This document shows positions 22,830 to 34,313 of a stretch of 64,000 nt of DNA, one piece after another (the stretch's first letter is position 1; every line of letters starts with the position of its first letter). Location: positions 33,460,537-33,524,536 of the forward strand of contig NC_083868.1 of assembly GCF_032452875.1 (NCBI RefSeq), in the 5' to 3' direction. Position numbers and translations under genes: made by a program. Under the pieces are notes generated by a model. That model searched no databases, was not told the origin of the DNA, and worked only from the letters and a program-made list of their open reading frames with translations. This stretch comes from Bos javanicus. Taxonomy: Eukaryota > Chordata > Mammalia > Artiodactyla > Bovidae.

Positions 22830-23597
22830 AAATCCAATCAGAATTTTTCCCAGTAATGACATCAGGATTAGGTTCTTCTAATGTGTAATGGTCATCATTT
22901 GTCCACTTTGAAAATTAGGAACTTTAGCATCTCTAATCTTTTGAACTTTACGTTTTTCTGAGATTTCAAAAAATTGAAAATAATGTCTCTTCATTCATAT
23001 CTGCAACTATTTTCTTTCTAATAATACATAATATTGAATATAACTTTCTAGATATTTAAATGCATTCAAAATATTTATTTATTTGTATATCTGCTAGCTC
23101 TCTTTTAATATCCCCTGACTTTTAAATTTTTTTCACTCACTTCCAGTTTCAAGTTCATTCTGATGGGGATGGATATGGAAGGAAAACAGGAGTTAAGGAT
23201 TTCTATAAACCTTCTGTCCTCTGTCATTATTAAAGCATATGCTAATGTGCCTGACTTTTCTTAGCTCCCTTTTTCTGACCGTAGTTGAGAGAAAATTACA
23301 GCAGGTGTGTTTTGTTGTGTTTTAAAAGCTCAGCACAGATTTTCGTATTCATTCTCTAGTCCTATCTTCTGAGTTCCACACGTGTGTTCTGTGTATTCAA
23401 AATCAACAGCAAACCTAAAATTGATTTTTAAGCTACATGCATCCTTTTTCCCAATCCAAACATACTGATTATAGGGAAATAATGTGGAAGGAACTTCTCA
23501 TCGTTTTAATGCATTTCTTCCATCTGCTATTGCTTTTCTAATGTTTTATGCCACATAATGGATAAAACACTACTTTTTCATAGTGTCCAGTTCAACT
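22830..23597. other. Unique DNA
   Basis: No repeat or gene is recognised. The last 12 bases are the left target-site copy of the next SINE. Confidence 0.5.
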
Positions 23598-23804
23598 TCT
23601 CAGGCTTCCTACATGGTGCTAGTGGTAAAGAATCCACCTGCCAATGTGGGAGACACAAGAGATTCTGGTTCGATTCCTGGGTGGGGAAGATCCCTTGGAG
23701 GAAGAAATGACAACACACTCCACTATTCTTGCCGGGACACAGGAGCCTGGTGATCTACAGTTAATGGGATTGCAAAGAGCTTTACATGACAGCACACACA
23801 CATC
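23598..23804 (+). mobile_element. CHR-2/Bov-tA-type SINE with 12-bp TSD
   Basis: The head 'aggcttcctacatggtgcta', with 'agacacaagagattctggtt' in the tRNA-like part, is CHR-2-like. A shortened Bov-A-like body and a 'cacacacaca' tail follow. The perfect duplication TCCAGTTCAACT lies at 23586-23597 and 23805-23816. Confidence 0.93.
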
Positions 23805-23816
23805 TCCAGTTCAACT

Positions 23817-26800
23817 ATATGGGAAAAATCTTATACTTGTTACAACACTGGTGGTAAAATTCTTTCTTTCCTTTCTCCTTTGGGACATATTCCACTCACC
23901 TAGTGAAATAGGCAGAAATTTTGCTTGAGCTCATTCTCCTTTGATTCTTCTTTGGGCTTTCTTCTCAGACTATATTCCTGTAGTTCATCTAGGAACTATT
24001 GATTCTCTCCAATTAGTTTTTTGTTTTTTAATTAATTTGTACTAGCAGATCTGTGTAGCTTCATAGCTGACCATAAGTCCACATGCTAGTGTTGAACACA
24101 CATGCTAATGCTACAGCTTTTGAAAGGACTGTAGCCAGATATGCTGTAGCTAGTCCAGAATATGACAAAATTGGTTTTCTCTGCATCCAACGTCATGACT
24201 TCTCACCCAATTTTGATGTGTGGATGCCATGTATGAATTAATGAGCATTTGTTTTCTGTTTATCAGGCCAACTTAAAATTCTAGTCTATATTCCTCAGTA
24301 CCATTCACATTGGGTGGGCTAATTATATCACATTTATTTTGAAGTGGAACACTATAGCATCATGTGAAATACCATTTTTGAGGGGAAACAAGTGATGTTT
24401 TAAACAATTGGCTCTCTGGAAAAAGTATGTGTGTGTGTCTACTTACGTGATATTATTACAAATTTTATTGAAAAGAAGGATGTGTACCACAATTTCAGAA
24501 AATGATTAAATGTATATTATTCACTGAAAAATGCTTATGACCAATTTGTTCTCATAGAATCTGTTAATTTTTGCCTAAATCTTCAGCCCATAGCCATACC
24601 ATGGTGGCACTTCATAAAAAAGCAGACTTCTGCTAAAAATCATGGTTGATATTTTCATTCATATAAATAGAAAGACATCACTGAAACAAAGAAGAGATAT
24701 CTCAGAGCTACGAGCATTATTCAATGATATGAGTGACTTCTTGTTGACTTGGACAATGGTTTTTGAATACTATAAGAACATATTCTCAGTCTTTTCATGC
24801 TATTCACTATGTAACAGCTACAGTGATTTCTAAAATGTGATATGCATTATTAAATCTCCATTACTTTTCTTAAGTATAGAGTTTAGACAATCAACAAAAT
24901 ATATGTAAAGTCATGATTTATAATATTTGTCAGTTTCTTTGGTTAGCTACTAAGGTGTCACCACTGAATTCTGAGTTGCAAATGTTACTTTTAATGTTTA
25001 ATTTTTAATAATTTTTGTTTTTGATAAGCCATCCAAATTCCTGAAATTTTAATAATTTGCTCTCTCAAGCCTATACGAAATGTTTGTAGGATCCACTGAA
25101 ATAGCTTGAAATCTCAATTTACTCAGTTTTTCCCTGGCATGTTATTTAACCTCACTAAGCCACAGATTTCTTCGTTTGTGAGAACTAGACAAAATGACAT
25201 AGGTATAACCCTTAGAACAACTTTCAGAACATGGAAAGTACTTACTAGTGGATTGTTTGGCTCCCGTTTAAAAAAACAAAACAAAACACAAATCTGCCTA
25301 GGTTATAGTCAGAAAGACCACTATTCATATTATCTTAAATTTGATATAAGGCTTATCAAGACAACATTTAAGACTCATTGCATTATTTCAAAATATTACA
25401 TAAAATGTTATTGTTTATTCATTGTAACTTATCTGAGTTATTTACACCTGTCTGGTTGTAAGTGTACTAATAGGAATAATTTTCTTTATGAGTAACTTTG
25501 TGGATTTGTTTTCCTGAAGGCACATTTCAATCTCTAATACCTGAGAAGAAGATTCCAAAAAACAGAATATTATGTACAGCACTTTGAAACTTTAAATGAG
25601 AATATTAATTTCTAATCATAGCTTTCAGTTTTGTCAAACTACTTTCTTTGTATCATATAATAAACATATGTTTTGTCAACCTCCTTCCTCTACCTTCCAT
25701 TATTAGGTATGAAGAGATTTTATTATTCATCCACATGTTCGAAGGTAGCTGTTTCTACCGTAATAGAGCCAAAATTGTCAATTTTTCAAATAGTAACTTG
25801 TTTTCTATGCCCTAAGATTTGAAAGAAAATAGTCTCATAATGGAAAGTAGTAAGCTGGCTTTCTAAATCCATAAATAGCTTGATTTTTATCAGGGTATGG
25901 TTTGCTACCTGTCTAGAGGTGTTTAGAAGGTTTTCTAACAATAGGATATGGGGTTTGTGGATAAATATGCTTTAAGTAACATTGTTTGTTTTTGTTTTTT
26001 CTGCTATTTCCCACTGGGTTTTTGTAATCTCAAAGTTGAGCTCTTCAAACTTGGAGACATTTCTCTAACCTAGAAGTGTTTAAAATTATAAATAAAAGTA
26101 AATGGATTTTAAAATTATACAAGGAAGAAAAATTAGGTTATAATTATTTAATTTGAAATATTTTTGAGCCATTCTCAGCTAACTATATAATTTATAGTAT
26201 AGATAATATATAGATTCAGCCAATAAAAGAAGTCTGTCCAGTAAATAGGCTGCTTTTAATAATTAGGTATCATATTATTAACCATAGGCACCAGTATTAA
26301 TTAAAAACAATACTAGAATAATACTAGACATAGTTTTTTAATGATTCTTCCATATCAGCTAAAGATGAAAAATATGTATCTTTTAAACAAAGTCAAGACT
26401 GTAAAGTTTTAACTGTCTTTGCATATGTCTCAAAAATACCAGATATCATTTTATTAAGGTAGAAATATAGGAACAGATACTGGGCATTTCCTATTGAGCT
26501 ATGTTTAATGATCTATTTTCATGACATTCCTTTGGGTAATCAGCAGTTTTATTGCTTCAATATTATAGAAGTGTCAGATTATTTTTGAAGGGGAAACAGA
26601 GGGGAAAACCAACATTGGATCAATGACTTGACATTGCTAGTCAACTTAAAGCATAAAAACATCTATTTAAAAATCTAACTAGAAATTCTTCATCTGTAAT
26701 CAACAGCAGTGCTCTAATTATATAGAGAATTGTCCAATATATTAGAGAATTTCTCTTCATCAAGTAATGTGCATGGGGATTTAACATTATACCCTAGACA

Positions 26801-27184
26801 AAGACCTAAGGTTACTAATAACTTTTAAAAAAGTTGTAAGCAGCTATCTTTTCAGAAGTGTTTTCAATAAGTTATAAATATGTCCTTTATTTTAGTCTCA
26901 ATGTAGAGTGCAATTGAAAAATTAGCAATTAATAAAGTAATTTTAGACAACAGCAAATTTCTGTACATAGTAATATTCCTAATTGCCCATTTTCAGTAGT
27001 ACAACTCACTTTATAAACGGTGAGTAAAATAAGGGAGCTCTTTGTAAGTAGCATCTGAAACATAGCCTAGTCTAGCTATAGTTTGAATTAAGGATTTCTC
27101 TTCTCTTTCTCTCTCCCCTGTTTTGCAAACTCTTGCTTACTTTTTTTTTAATAGATGTTTTTTCTCTACCTCAAAAGTCACCCT
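23817..27184. other. Long unique AT-rich stretch
   Basis: Apart from a minus-strand MIR at 25130-25250, I see no repeats. The frames at 24642-24833 and 25106-25495 are not genes; the latter overlaps the MIR and an A-rich run. No promoter, splice or RNA feature is supported. Confidence 0.55.
25130..25250 (-). repeat. MIR SINE, minus orientation
   Basis: 'tatttaacctcactaagcca', 'cagatttcttcgtttgtgag' and 'gaacatggaaagtacttact' form the complement of the MIR core in order. Confidence 0.7.
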
Positions 27185-27440
27185 CTGATCTCTCCATGTT
27201 TCATTTTCTCACATTCTTCAGATCATAACTTGAATGTTACTGACTTAGAGAAGTCTTCTTTGTCTACCATATTCAAAATTTCCAACTTTGTTTATTTCCG
27301 TTTGTCCACTTATCATTCATCATGGAATGTATTATTTTACTTTATTTATTATATACCTCCTGCCAAGTAGAAAATGTTTCATAATGGCCCGGAATTGCTA
27401 GGCACTGTCTCCTCAATGACTAGCACAATGTCTGCCACAT
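27185..27440 (+). repeat. L2 LINE 3' end, split by a SINE
   Basis: 'aagtcaccctctgatctctc', 'acttagagaagtcttctttg', a T-rich stretch, then 'aattgctaggcactgtctcc' and 'actagcacaatgtctgccac' follow the L2 3' end in order. The Bov-tA at 27441-27651 interrupts it, and 27663-27700 looks like the remaining tail ('ataatactttaaaaaattta'). Confidence 0.7.
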
Positions 27441-27651
27441 GAAAGTTGAAAGTGAAATTTAGTTGCACAGTTGAGTCCGACTCTTTGTGATCCCATGCAC
27501 TGTATCTTGCCAGGCTCCTCTGTCCATGGACTTCTCCAGGCAAGAATACTGGAGTGGGTTGCCATTTCCTTCTCCAGGAGATCTTCTTGACCCAGGGAAC
27601 AAACCCCAGTCTCCTACATGTAGGCAGATTCTTTACCAACTGAGCTACTAG
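27441..27651 (-). mobile_element. Bov-tA SINE inserted in an L2
   Basis: A full-length minus-orientation unit, ending at the tRNA-like head 'ccaactgagctactag'. The perfect 11-bp duplication GTCTGCCACAT (27430-27440 and 27652-27662) is L2-derived target sequence. Confidence 0.95.
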
Positions 27652-27662
27652 GTCTGCCACAT

Positions 27663-28035
27663 AATACTTTAAAAAATTTAATCAAATGAACTAAATATGC
27701 ATGGTATAAGTTGAGGAGCTCATTATTGAGCATAGACAAATACTGATCCCAACTAGAGTTTATTTGCCATCTAAATAACAAATTTGAAATTTTTATATAT
27801 GCAGTATCAGTGATTTAAAGTATTTTTTTAAAATAGGCAGAATATATTTATCTCACCATTTAAAAGCCCTAATTCATTTTTATTTTTTATTTTAATACAA
27901 TTTTAAAGCTTACATTTCATACAGTACATTTATTACAAAATATTGACCTAGTTCTTATTAGTAATATACAATATGCATTCATTTGTAAATGTGTTTATTC
28001 AAAGGAAAATGATAAAACTCCTACAGTATGTTGTA
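27663..28035. other. Unique AT-rich DNA after an L2 tail
   Basis: The first ~40 bp probably continue the split L2. The rest is unique and AT-rich, with no gene. Confidence 0.5.
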
Positions 28036-28245
28036 TGAGTGTGTTTAGTCACTGAGTCATTTCTGTCTCTTTTGCAACCTCATGGACTGTAGCCATCCAG
28101 GCTCCTCTGTCCATGGGATTTCCCAGACAAGGATAGTGGAGTGGGTTGCTGGTTCCTTCTCCAGGGGATTTTTCAACCCATGGATTTAATACATATCTCC
28201 TGCATTGGCAGATGGATTCTTTACCACAGACATACCAGGGAAGCC
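28036..28245 (-). mobile_element. Bov-tA-type SINE, diverged
   Basis: Minus orientation, from 'gtttagtcactgagtcattt' to the head 'cataccagggaagcc'. A degenerate flanking match (ctacagtatg / ctatagtgca) may be its target-site duplication. Confidence 0.9.
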
Positions 28246-28852
28246 CTATAGTGCATTAGACACTATGTAAATACCACGGATACGTTGAAGCCTGTAACAA
28301 ATACGGGAAACAAGTTTAGGACTGTTTAGACCATATACCCCAAAAATGAACTTACAGATGTTATCATTGAATCTTATTAAAATCTATAATAGGATGATCA
28401 GACTTAGTTTGGAATATCAGAGAAGAGCACCCTAAAGAAATGATGATTAAACTGACATCTGATCCCCCTGGTAATCATGTTTGTTTTCTTAATCTATGAG
28501 TGTCTTTCTGTTATGTAAGTAAGTCAATTTGTATTATTTCTTTTTAGATTCCACATATAAGGGATGTTGAATGTTATTTCTCCTTCTGTCCTCTGACTTA
28601 CTTCACTCGGTATGACACTCTCTATGTCCATGCATGTGGAATAATTAGGGACTTTGGGAAGGTCATGTACATACTGCTCTATTTAAAAGGGATAACCAAC
28701 AAGGAACTACTGTTTAGCACAGGCAACTCTGCTCAATGTAATGTTCCAGGCTGGATGAGAGAGGGGTTGGGGGGAGAAAGGATACATGTACACGTATGGC
28801 TGAGTCCCTTTGCTGTTCACCTGAAACTACCACAACATTTTTAATTAGCTAT

Positions 28853-29172
28853 GAGTTTCCCTGATAGCTCAGTTGGTAAAGAATCCACCTGCAATGCAGG
28901 AGACTTCTGTTCAATCCCTGGATTGGGAAGATCCACTGGAGAAGGGTAGGCTACCCACTCCAGTATTTTTGGGCTTCCACTGTGGCTCAGCTGGTAAAGA
29001 ACTAAAGAACCTGCCAGCAATGCGGGAGACCTGGGTTTAATCCCTGGGTTGCGAAGAGCCCCTAAAGAAAGGAAAGGCTACTGACTCCAGTATTCTGCCT
29101 GGAGAATTCCATGGATTGTATAGTCTGTGGGGTCTCAAAGGGTTGGACATGACTGAGCGATTTTTACTTTCT
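28853..29172 (+). mobile_element. Bov-tA dimer SINE
   Basis: Two tRNA-like heads in tandem: 'gtttccctgatagctcagtt' at 28854, and 'gggcttccactgtggctcag' at about 28969, followed by a full body and tail. The same dimer arrangement occurs at 44302-44615, so it is a recurrent family, not a chance pairing. Confidence 0.9.
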
Positions 29173-29177
29173 TTCAC

Positions 29178-29371
29178 CTTCACACACATTCTACTCTATG
29201 GACTGTAGCCCACCAGGCTTCTATTTACATGGGATTCTCCAGGCAAGAATGCTGGAGTGGGTTGCCATGCCCTCCTCCAGGGGATCTTTCTGACTCAAGG
29301 ATCAAACCTGTGTCTCCTGAGTTTCCTGCATCGCAGGCAGATTCTTTACTGATGACCCACAAGGGAAGCCT
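29178..29371 (-). mobile_element. Bov-tA-type SINE, inverted partner
   Basis: Minus orientation, lacking about 45 bp of its 3' tail at the left junction and ending with the head 'cccacaagggaagcc'. It lies directly against the tail of the preceding plus-strand SINE, so the two form a near-continuous inverted repeat. Flanking sequences 28843-28852 and 29372-29381 (aattagctat / gatcggctat) are a diverged target duplication around the pair. Confidence 0.88.
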
Positions 29372-29744
29372 GATCGGCTATACCCCAATACAAAATAAAA
29401 AAGTTTAAAGTTTGGGGAAACAAAAATGATATCATGAGACAGAATACCAATTAAAAAAAAAAAAAACCTGACATCTGAAAATGAATTGGATGGTATTGGG
29501 TACTAGGTAAAGAAGAAAGGACTGGGAATAGTGTGTGAGGGGGGAAACAAAGGTGTGAAAACTGGCAAATTGGAGCAACTTGATAGATTGCATTCACTCC
29601 CATTAATACACATTATTTTATTTAATTTGAAACTACTTTAGAGTCAAATGATTTTCAATAGGATTTACTTTGTGTTGCATATTTGTAACATTTATTAAAC
29701 AAAATTGAACACAATGTGAAGTCCCTTTTAAAATATGAAATAGG

Positions 29745-30677
29745 ATTAAAGATTTTAACGTAAGACCAGGAACTATAAAACTCCTAGAGGAGAACATAGG
29801 CAAAACACTCTCCGACATACATCATAGCAGGATCCTCTATGACCCACCTCCCAGAATATTGGAAATAAAAGCAAAAATAAACAAATGGGACCTAATTAAC
29901 CTTAAAAGCTTCTGCACAACAAAGGAAACTATTAGCAAGGTGAAAAGGCAGCCTTCAGAATGGGAGAAAATAATAGCAAATGAAGCAACTGACAAACAAC
30001 TAATCTCAAAAATATACAAGCAACTCCTACAGCTCAACTCCAGAAAAATAAATGACCCAATCAAAAAATGGGCCAAAGAACTAAATAGACATTTCTCCAA
30101 AGAAGACATACAGATGGCTAACAAACACATGAAAAGATGCTCAACATCACTCATTATCAGAGAAATGCAAATCATAACCACTATGAGGTACCATTTCACG
30201 CCAGTCAGAATGGCTGCGATCCAAAAGTCTACAAGCAATAAATGCTGGAGAGGGTGTGAATAAAAGGGAACTCTCTTACACTGTTGGTGGGAATGCAAAC
30301 TAGTACAGCCACTATGGAGAACAGTGTGGAGATTCCTTAAAAAACTGGAAATAGAACTGCCTTATGATCCAGCAATCCCACTGCTGGGCATACACACTGA
30401 GGAAACCAGAAGGGAAAGAGACACATGTACCCCAATGTTCATCGCAGCACTGTTTATAATAGCCAGGACATGGAAGCAACCTAGATGTCCATCAGCAGAT
30501 GAATGGATAAGAAAGCAGTGGTACATATACACAATGGAGTATTACTCAGCCATTAAAAAGAATACATTTGAATCAGTTCTAATGAGGTGGATGAAACTGG
30601 AACCTATTATACAGAGTGAAGTAAGCCAGAAAGAAAAACACCAATACAGCATACTAATGCATATATATGGAATTTAG
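29745..30677 (+). pseudogene. L1 ORF2 C-terminal remnant
   Basis: One frame runs from the insertion boundary to the normal ORF2 end at about 30677, some 310 codons, broken only by TAA at 30261-30263. It contains the usual L1 ORF2 C-terminal landmarks: NKCWRGC (the Cys-rich segment), [27 protein letters not shown], and MFIAALFIIARTWKQPRCP followed by WYIYTMEYYSAIK. Endonuclease and the catalytic RT core are absent through 5' truncation. In the intact family ORF2 supplies endonuclease and reverse transcriptase; this piece can do neither. Confidence 0.95.
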
Positions 30678-31029
30678 AAAGATGGTAACAATAACCCTGT
30701 GTATGAGACAGCAAAAGAGACACCAATGTATAGATCAGTCTTATGGACTCTGTGGGAGAGGGAGAGGGTGGGGAGATTTGGGAAAATAGCATTGAAACAT
30801 GTACAATATCATGTATGAAACGAGTTGCCAGTCCAGGTTCGATGCAGGGTACTGGATGCTTGGGGCTGGTGCACTGGGACGACCCAGAGGGAGGGTAGGG
30901 GAGGGAGGAGGGAGGAGGGTTCAGGATGGGGAACGCGGGTATACCTGTGGCAGATTCATTTCGATATTTGGCAAAACTAATACAATATTGTAAAGTGTAA
31001 AAATAAAATAAAATTAAAAAAAATAAAAC
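29745..31029 (+). mobile_element. 5'-truncated L1 with 15-bp target-site duplication
   Basis: This is 1,285 bp of ruminant L1: the C-terminal third of ORF2, then a 3' UTR with the G-rich block (30868-30930), and an A-rich end of AAAAT-type repeats. The duplication AAAATATGAAATAGG is perfect at 29730-29744 and 31030-31044. The perfect duplication and nearly open ORF2 suggest a recent insertion. Confidence 0.96.
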
Positions 31030-31044
31030 AAAATATGAAATAGG

Positions 31045-31494
31045 GAAATACTGAAAGTGTGCAAAAGGAATAATTTCTGTTAATCAAGAGGGAAATATAT
31101 GCTTCACAAATTGATATTTTTGATGGTTTACTTAAATTTTGTAAGGTAATTTAATAGATGGTTCCTTGAATATAAATGTAGACATCTCATCCAAAGAATA
31201 CCACAAATGTATGATGCCTTTCAAATTTTAATACACATTTACATATATGTTCTCATTTGATATTCACAAAAATATAAAAACCAAAGGAACAGAAGCCTAG
31301 TAAGCTCAAATATTCGAATTTTATGACTCCAAGCTTGTTGTCATCTTTGCCATGTTGCCAGAATTTCTGGCTATTATAAAGAAAATTAGAATTAAGGAAA
31401 ATCATTAAAGCTATGTTATCTGAGGGATAAATTCTTTTCAAGTATTGAGGTGAAATATAAAGAGATGAAATAAAACATAGCTTACTAGTGTATA
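31045..31494. other. Unique AT-rich DNA with a weak MIR
   Basis: A weak MIR-like segment lies at 31225-31340. Nothing else is recognised. Confidence 0.5.
31225..31340 (+). repeat. Weak MIR-like fragment
   Basis: 'acatatatgttctcatttga' followed by 'tattcacaaaaata' and 'gaacagaagcctagtaagct' partly follows the MIR core. It is low scoring by eye. Confidence 0.35.
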
Positions 31495-31716
31495 GGGCTT
31501 CCCTGGTTTACAGATTCAGCGGTAAAGAATCTGCCTGTAATGCAGGAGTCACAGGAGCCTCAGGTTCAGTCTCTGGGTCAGGAAGATACCCCAGAGGAGG
31601 GAAAGGCTACTCACTCCAGTATTCTTGCCTGGTGAATCCCATGAACAGAGAAGCCCAGCGGGGTACAGTGCATATGGTTGCAAAGAGTCGGACATAACTG
31701 AAGTGACTTAGTGTGC
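31495..31716 (+). mobile_element. CHR-2/Bov-tA-type SINE
   Basis: The head is 'gggcttccctggtttacaga', with the CHR-2-type 'agtcacaggagcctcaggtt', a full body, and the 'aagtgacttagtgtgcac' tail. The flanks ACTAGTGTATA (31484-31494) and ACTAGTATATA (31717-31727) are a near-perfect target-site duplication. Confidence 0.93.
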
Positions 31717-31727
31717 ACTAGTATATA

Positions 31728-34081
31728 ATTCTGTCTTTATTATATTAAAACTTTTCTCTGGATTACTCTATAATGGTACTAATCACCAATTTGTAAAAAT
31801 GCATTCTCCATGCGAATAAATGAATCAGATTTTATTTTATGCCATCTAATTTGACATTTAAAAAACAAACAACATCAGCAAAAACCTCCTGGAAGTATTC
31901 ACTCTTAAATACCCTAAAATAAAATGTTATTCTGAGTCAGAGTTAGCAACTAAAAAATACTAGAGATAGTATCATGCTAATGAAGAGGATAAATTTAAAT
32001 TCTCAGGAAAAATTTTAAAAATTAAAAGTAACATTAAAGCTAGAAATATAATAGTAATAATTGGAACTTATCTCTAAAACCTACTAATAAGAGGATATGA
32101 TGGAATACTGACTCTTACAAAATTATCTAGTTATCCATTTAAAATGTAACTTTTAAATAAAATAATGTCTTGAAATTTAGCTATTCACCTTTTTTTTACT
32201 TAAAATAAACAGAATTAAAAGCTACTTTGAATTTTAAAAATTAAATATGGAATATTATACCACAATACAAGATAAATCATTCAGTCTTATCTTCATATGT
32301 TGAGTGGTTAATATCACTATAAAAATGTTAACATAAATCTACTATTTGAGGAAAGAGTGTGTTTAAAAATCATGTGTAAACTGTAGCTTCTCACAGTAGG
32401 ACCTCTTGGTTATTTTTATAGAGTCTATTTTGAGCAATTGATTGAATATTTCCTTTTCTCTGGTATGCTGAGTTGGATACCACTAATACTCTGATACATT
32501 CCTTTTGGGATCACAATGCTCCATGTGACAAAAAGACATATATATATATATATATATATATAAAGGACATATGGCCCTAAGAACCCTCCATTTCACTTTC
32601 TTTCTCTCTGAAGGCCAAATCAATACAAACCATCTGTTTCAGGTGGAAAATGAATATTGTTAATTTCTTTTTTTTTTCCATCATGTGTTCTGTTTATACT
32701 TCTGTCTTTTGAGTTTTACCTTTTTTTAATTTAATTTCAGTCATACAAAAATGTATTATTTGCCAAGCTGTCTTTCCTGTCACGTTATGACCAGTGATTC
32801 CATTTTCAGGCAAAAGAAGATTTCCTTGAGAGATTTAGGTTTCTGGCAAATAAAAGGAGCATATTAATCCTTTATCTATAATAATTTTTTAGAGTACTAT
32901 AAAGTACTTGGGTCCATCTAATATATTATTGAATTTTATTTGTTTTTTATAATTACCTCAAAAATTTAACTCCTAAATCACTCAGTAGATTTACTGGCCT
33001 GAACTGAAATATTTTATAAGATATTTTTATATATAAAATATTTTTATAAGGTATTCAATCCTGTTGACATTTTCAGTAATGAAATTTGTCATTTCTTCAT
33101 ATAGTCATCATACACTATACATGTAGTTTCCAGAATATTTAGACTTACATGAAGAATTCAGAAAAATCTTGATTTTATTAAATTTTCTAAGGTCTAATTT
33201 ATTACCACAGCCACTTGAGAAGGAAATTAAACTTCGTGGGTGTATGTATATGTGTATGGGGGAGGGGCTTATACCTGTGTATAAGTGTGGTGTGTGTGAT
33301 ATAGTCCAGTTATTTTGTATTTGGGTTGCAGGTGAATATTTAACATTTTTTACAAGGTCACAGTCACCTTGTCTAAAATATTCTGTTTAGAACACTAGTT
33401 TTGTATTGTTTAGATGACATTTTAAGCTTTATGACTAAAATGTGTGTGATCATGCTATCTTGCTGTATGTTCTATTTAGTCTTTGCCATCAACATTTCAC
33501 ATCTACGAAGCTGGCCATGGTGTGGTGAGAAAAAGCTGAGTGATTTCTGGTTTTCCACCAAATCTCATGTTACCCAGCAGACAGAAAAAGAAAACTCAAA
33601 TACTATGTCCCCACTATTTGTCCAGTGCATAAGATTCTTCTGCATGCAAATCACTGCACAAATATCTATAACCATGTTTAAAGCAGAAGAGAAATAAAAT
33701 CTCAGATCTAAGCACTTTTTCTAAATACTCCTACCTCAAATATAAATTTTATGAAGATAGTTAACTTAAGTGTAAGTTCCATAAAATGAGTGTGAACATG
33801 GACAAATTAATGAAAATGATCATTGCCACGTCTGACCTATGGATTCACATTTTCTGGTTTGCTTTCATTTTTTTCTTTTTTAAACCAGGGAAGGTTAATT
33901 GCTGTTACTCTTGCATGTGTTTTGTTACACAATCACTCTGACTGGAACACCATACAACGCTTTAAAACCTCAGAGTTTCTGGCTAAAAGTCAATGTCATC
34001 TGAAGAGATGAATGATTAGCAGTTGGTCGAGAAAAATAGCCTACTGAATGGAAGAGAGTTTAGACTTCACCCTTTTATCTG
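31728..34081. other. Long unique AT-rich stretch
   Basis: Contains a (TA)n microsatellite at 32538-32562. Frames at 33169-33390 and 33401-33697 have no recognisable domains and look like chance. No gene or further repeat is supported. Confidence 0.55.
32538..32562. repeat. (TA)n microsatellite
   Basis: A 25-bp uninterrupted alternating AT run. Confidence 0.97.
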
Positions 34082-34090
34082 AATATTGCT

Positions 34091-34302
34091 GTGAAAGTAA
34101 AAGTCGCTCAGTCATGTCCGACTCTTTGCCACCCTGTGGACTGTAGCCTACGAGGCTTCTCCGTCCATGGGATTCTCCAGGCAAGACTACTGGAGTGGGT
34201 TGCCATTTCCTTCTCCAGGGGATCTTCCCGACCCAGGGATAGAACCTGGGTCTCCCGCATTGGAGGCAGACACTTTAACCTCTGAGCCACCAGGGAAGCC
34301 CA
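34091..34302 (-). mobile_element. Bov-tA SINE
   Basis: A full-length minus-orientation unit. The head ('ctctgagccaccagggaagc') is at the right. The flanks AATATTGCTGT (34082-34092) and AATATTTCTGT (34303-34313) are a one-mismatch target-site duplication. Frames on both strands here are SINE readings. Confidence 0.95.
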
Positions 34303-34313
34303 AATATTTCTGT

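Larger units (their letters stand above)
28463..29467. mobile_element. Twin-primed (5'-inverted) L1 with nested SINEs
   Basis: Segment 28463-28640 is the complement of an L1 ORF2-end/3' UTR region. From about 28641 the next L1 3' UTR segment follows in plus orientation, is interrupted by SINEs at 28853-29371, and resumes at 29373 ('atcggctataccccaatac') to an A-rich end. A perfect 11-bp duplication, CTGACATCTGA, flanks everything (28452-28462 and 29468-29478). The inversion inside one target-site duplication is the mark of twin priming. About 45 bp of non-L1 sequence lie between the first A-rich end and the final poly-A (29453-29466). Confidence 0.88.

Noticed and set aside
25106..25495. 129-codon plus frame
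   Set aside because: Its first half is an antisense MIR and its second half includes an A-rich run; it is not gene-like.
26540..26640. Possible MIR fragment
   Set aside because: Only one short purine-rich segment resembles MIR; flanking order is absent.
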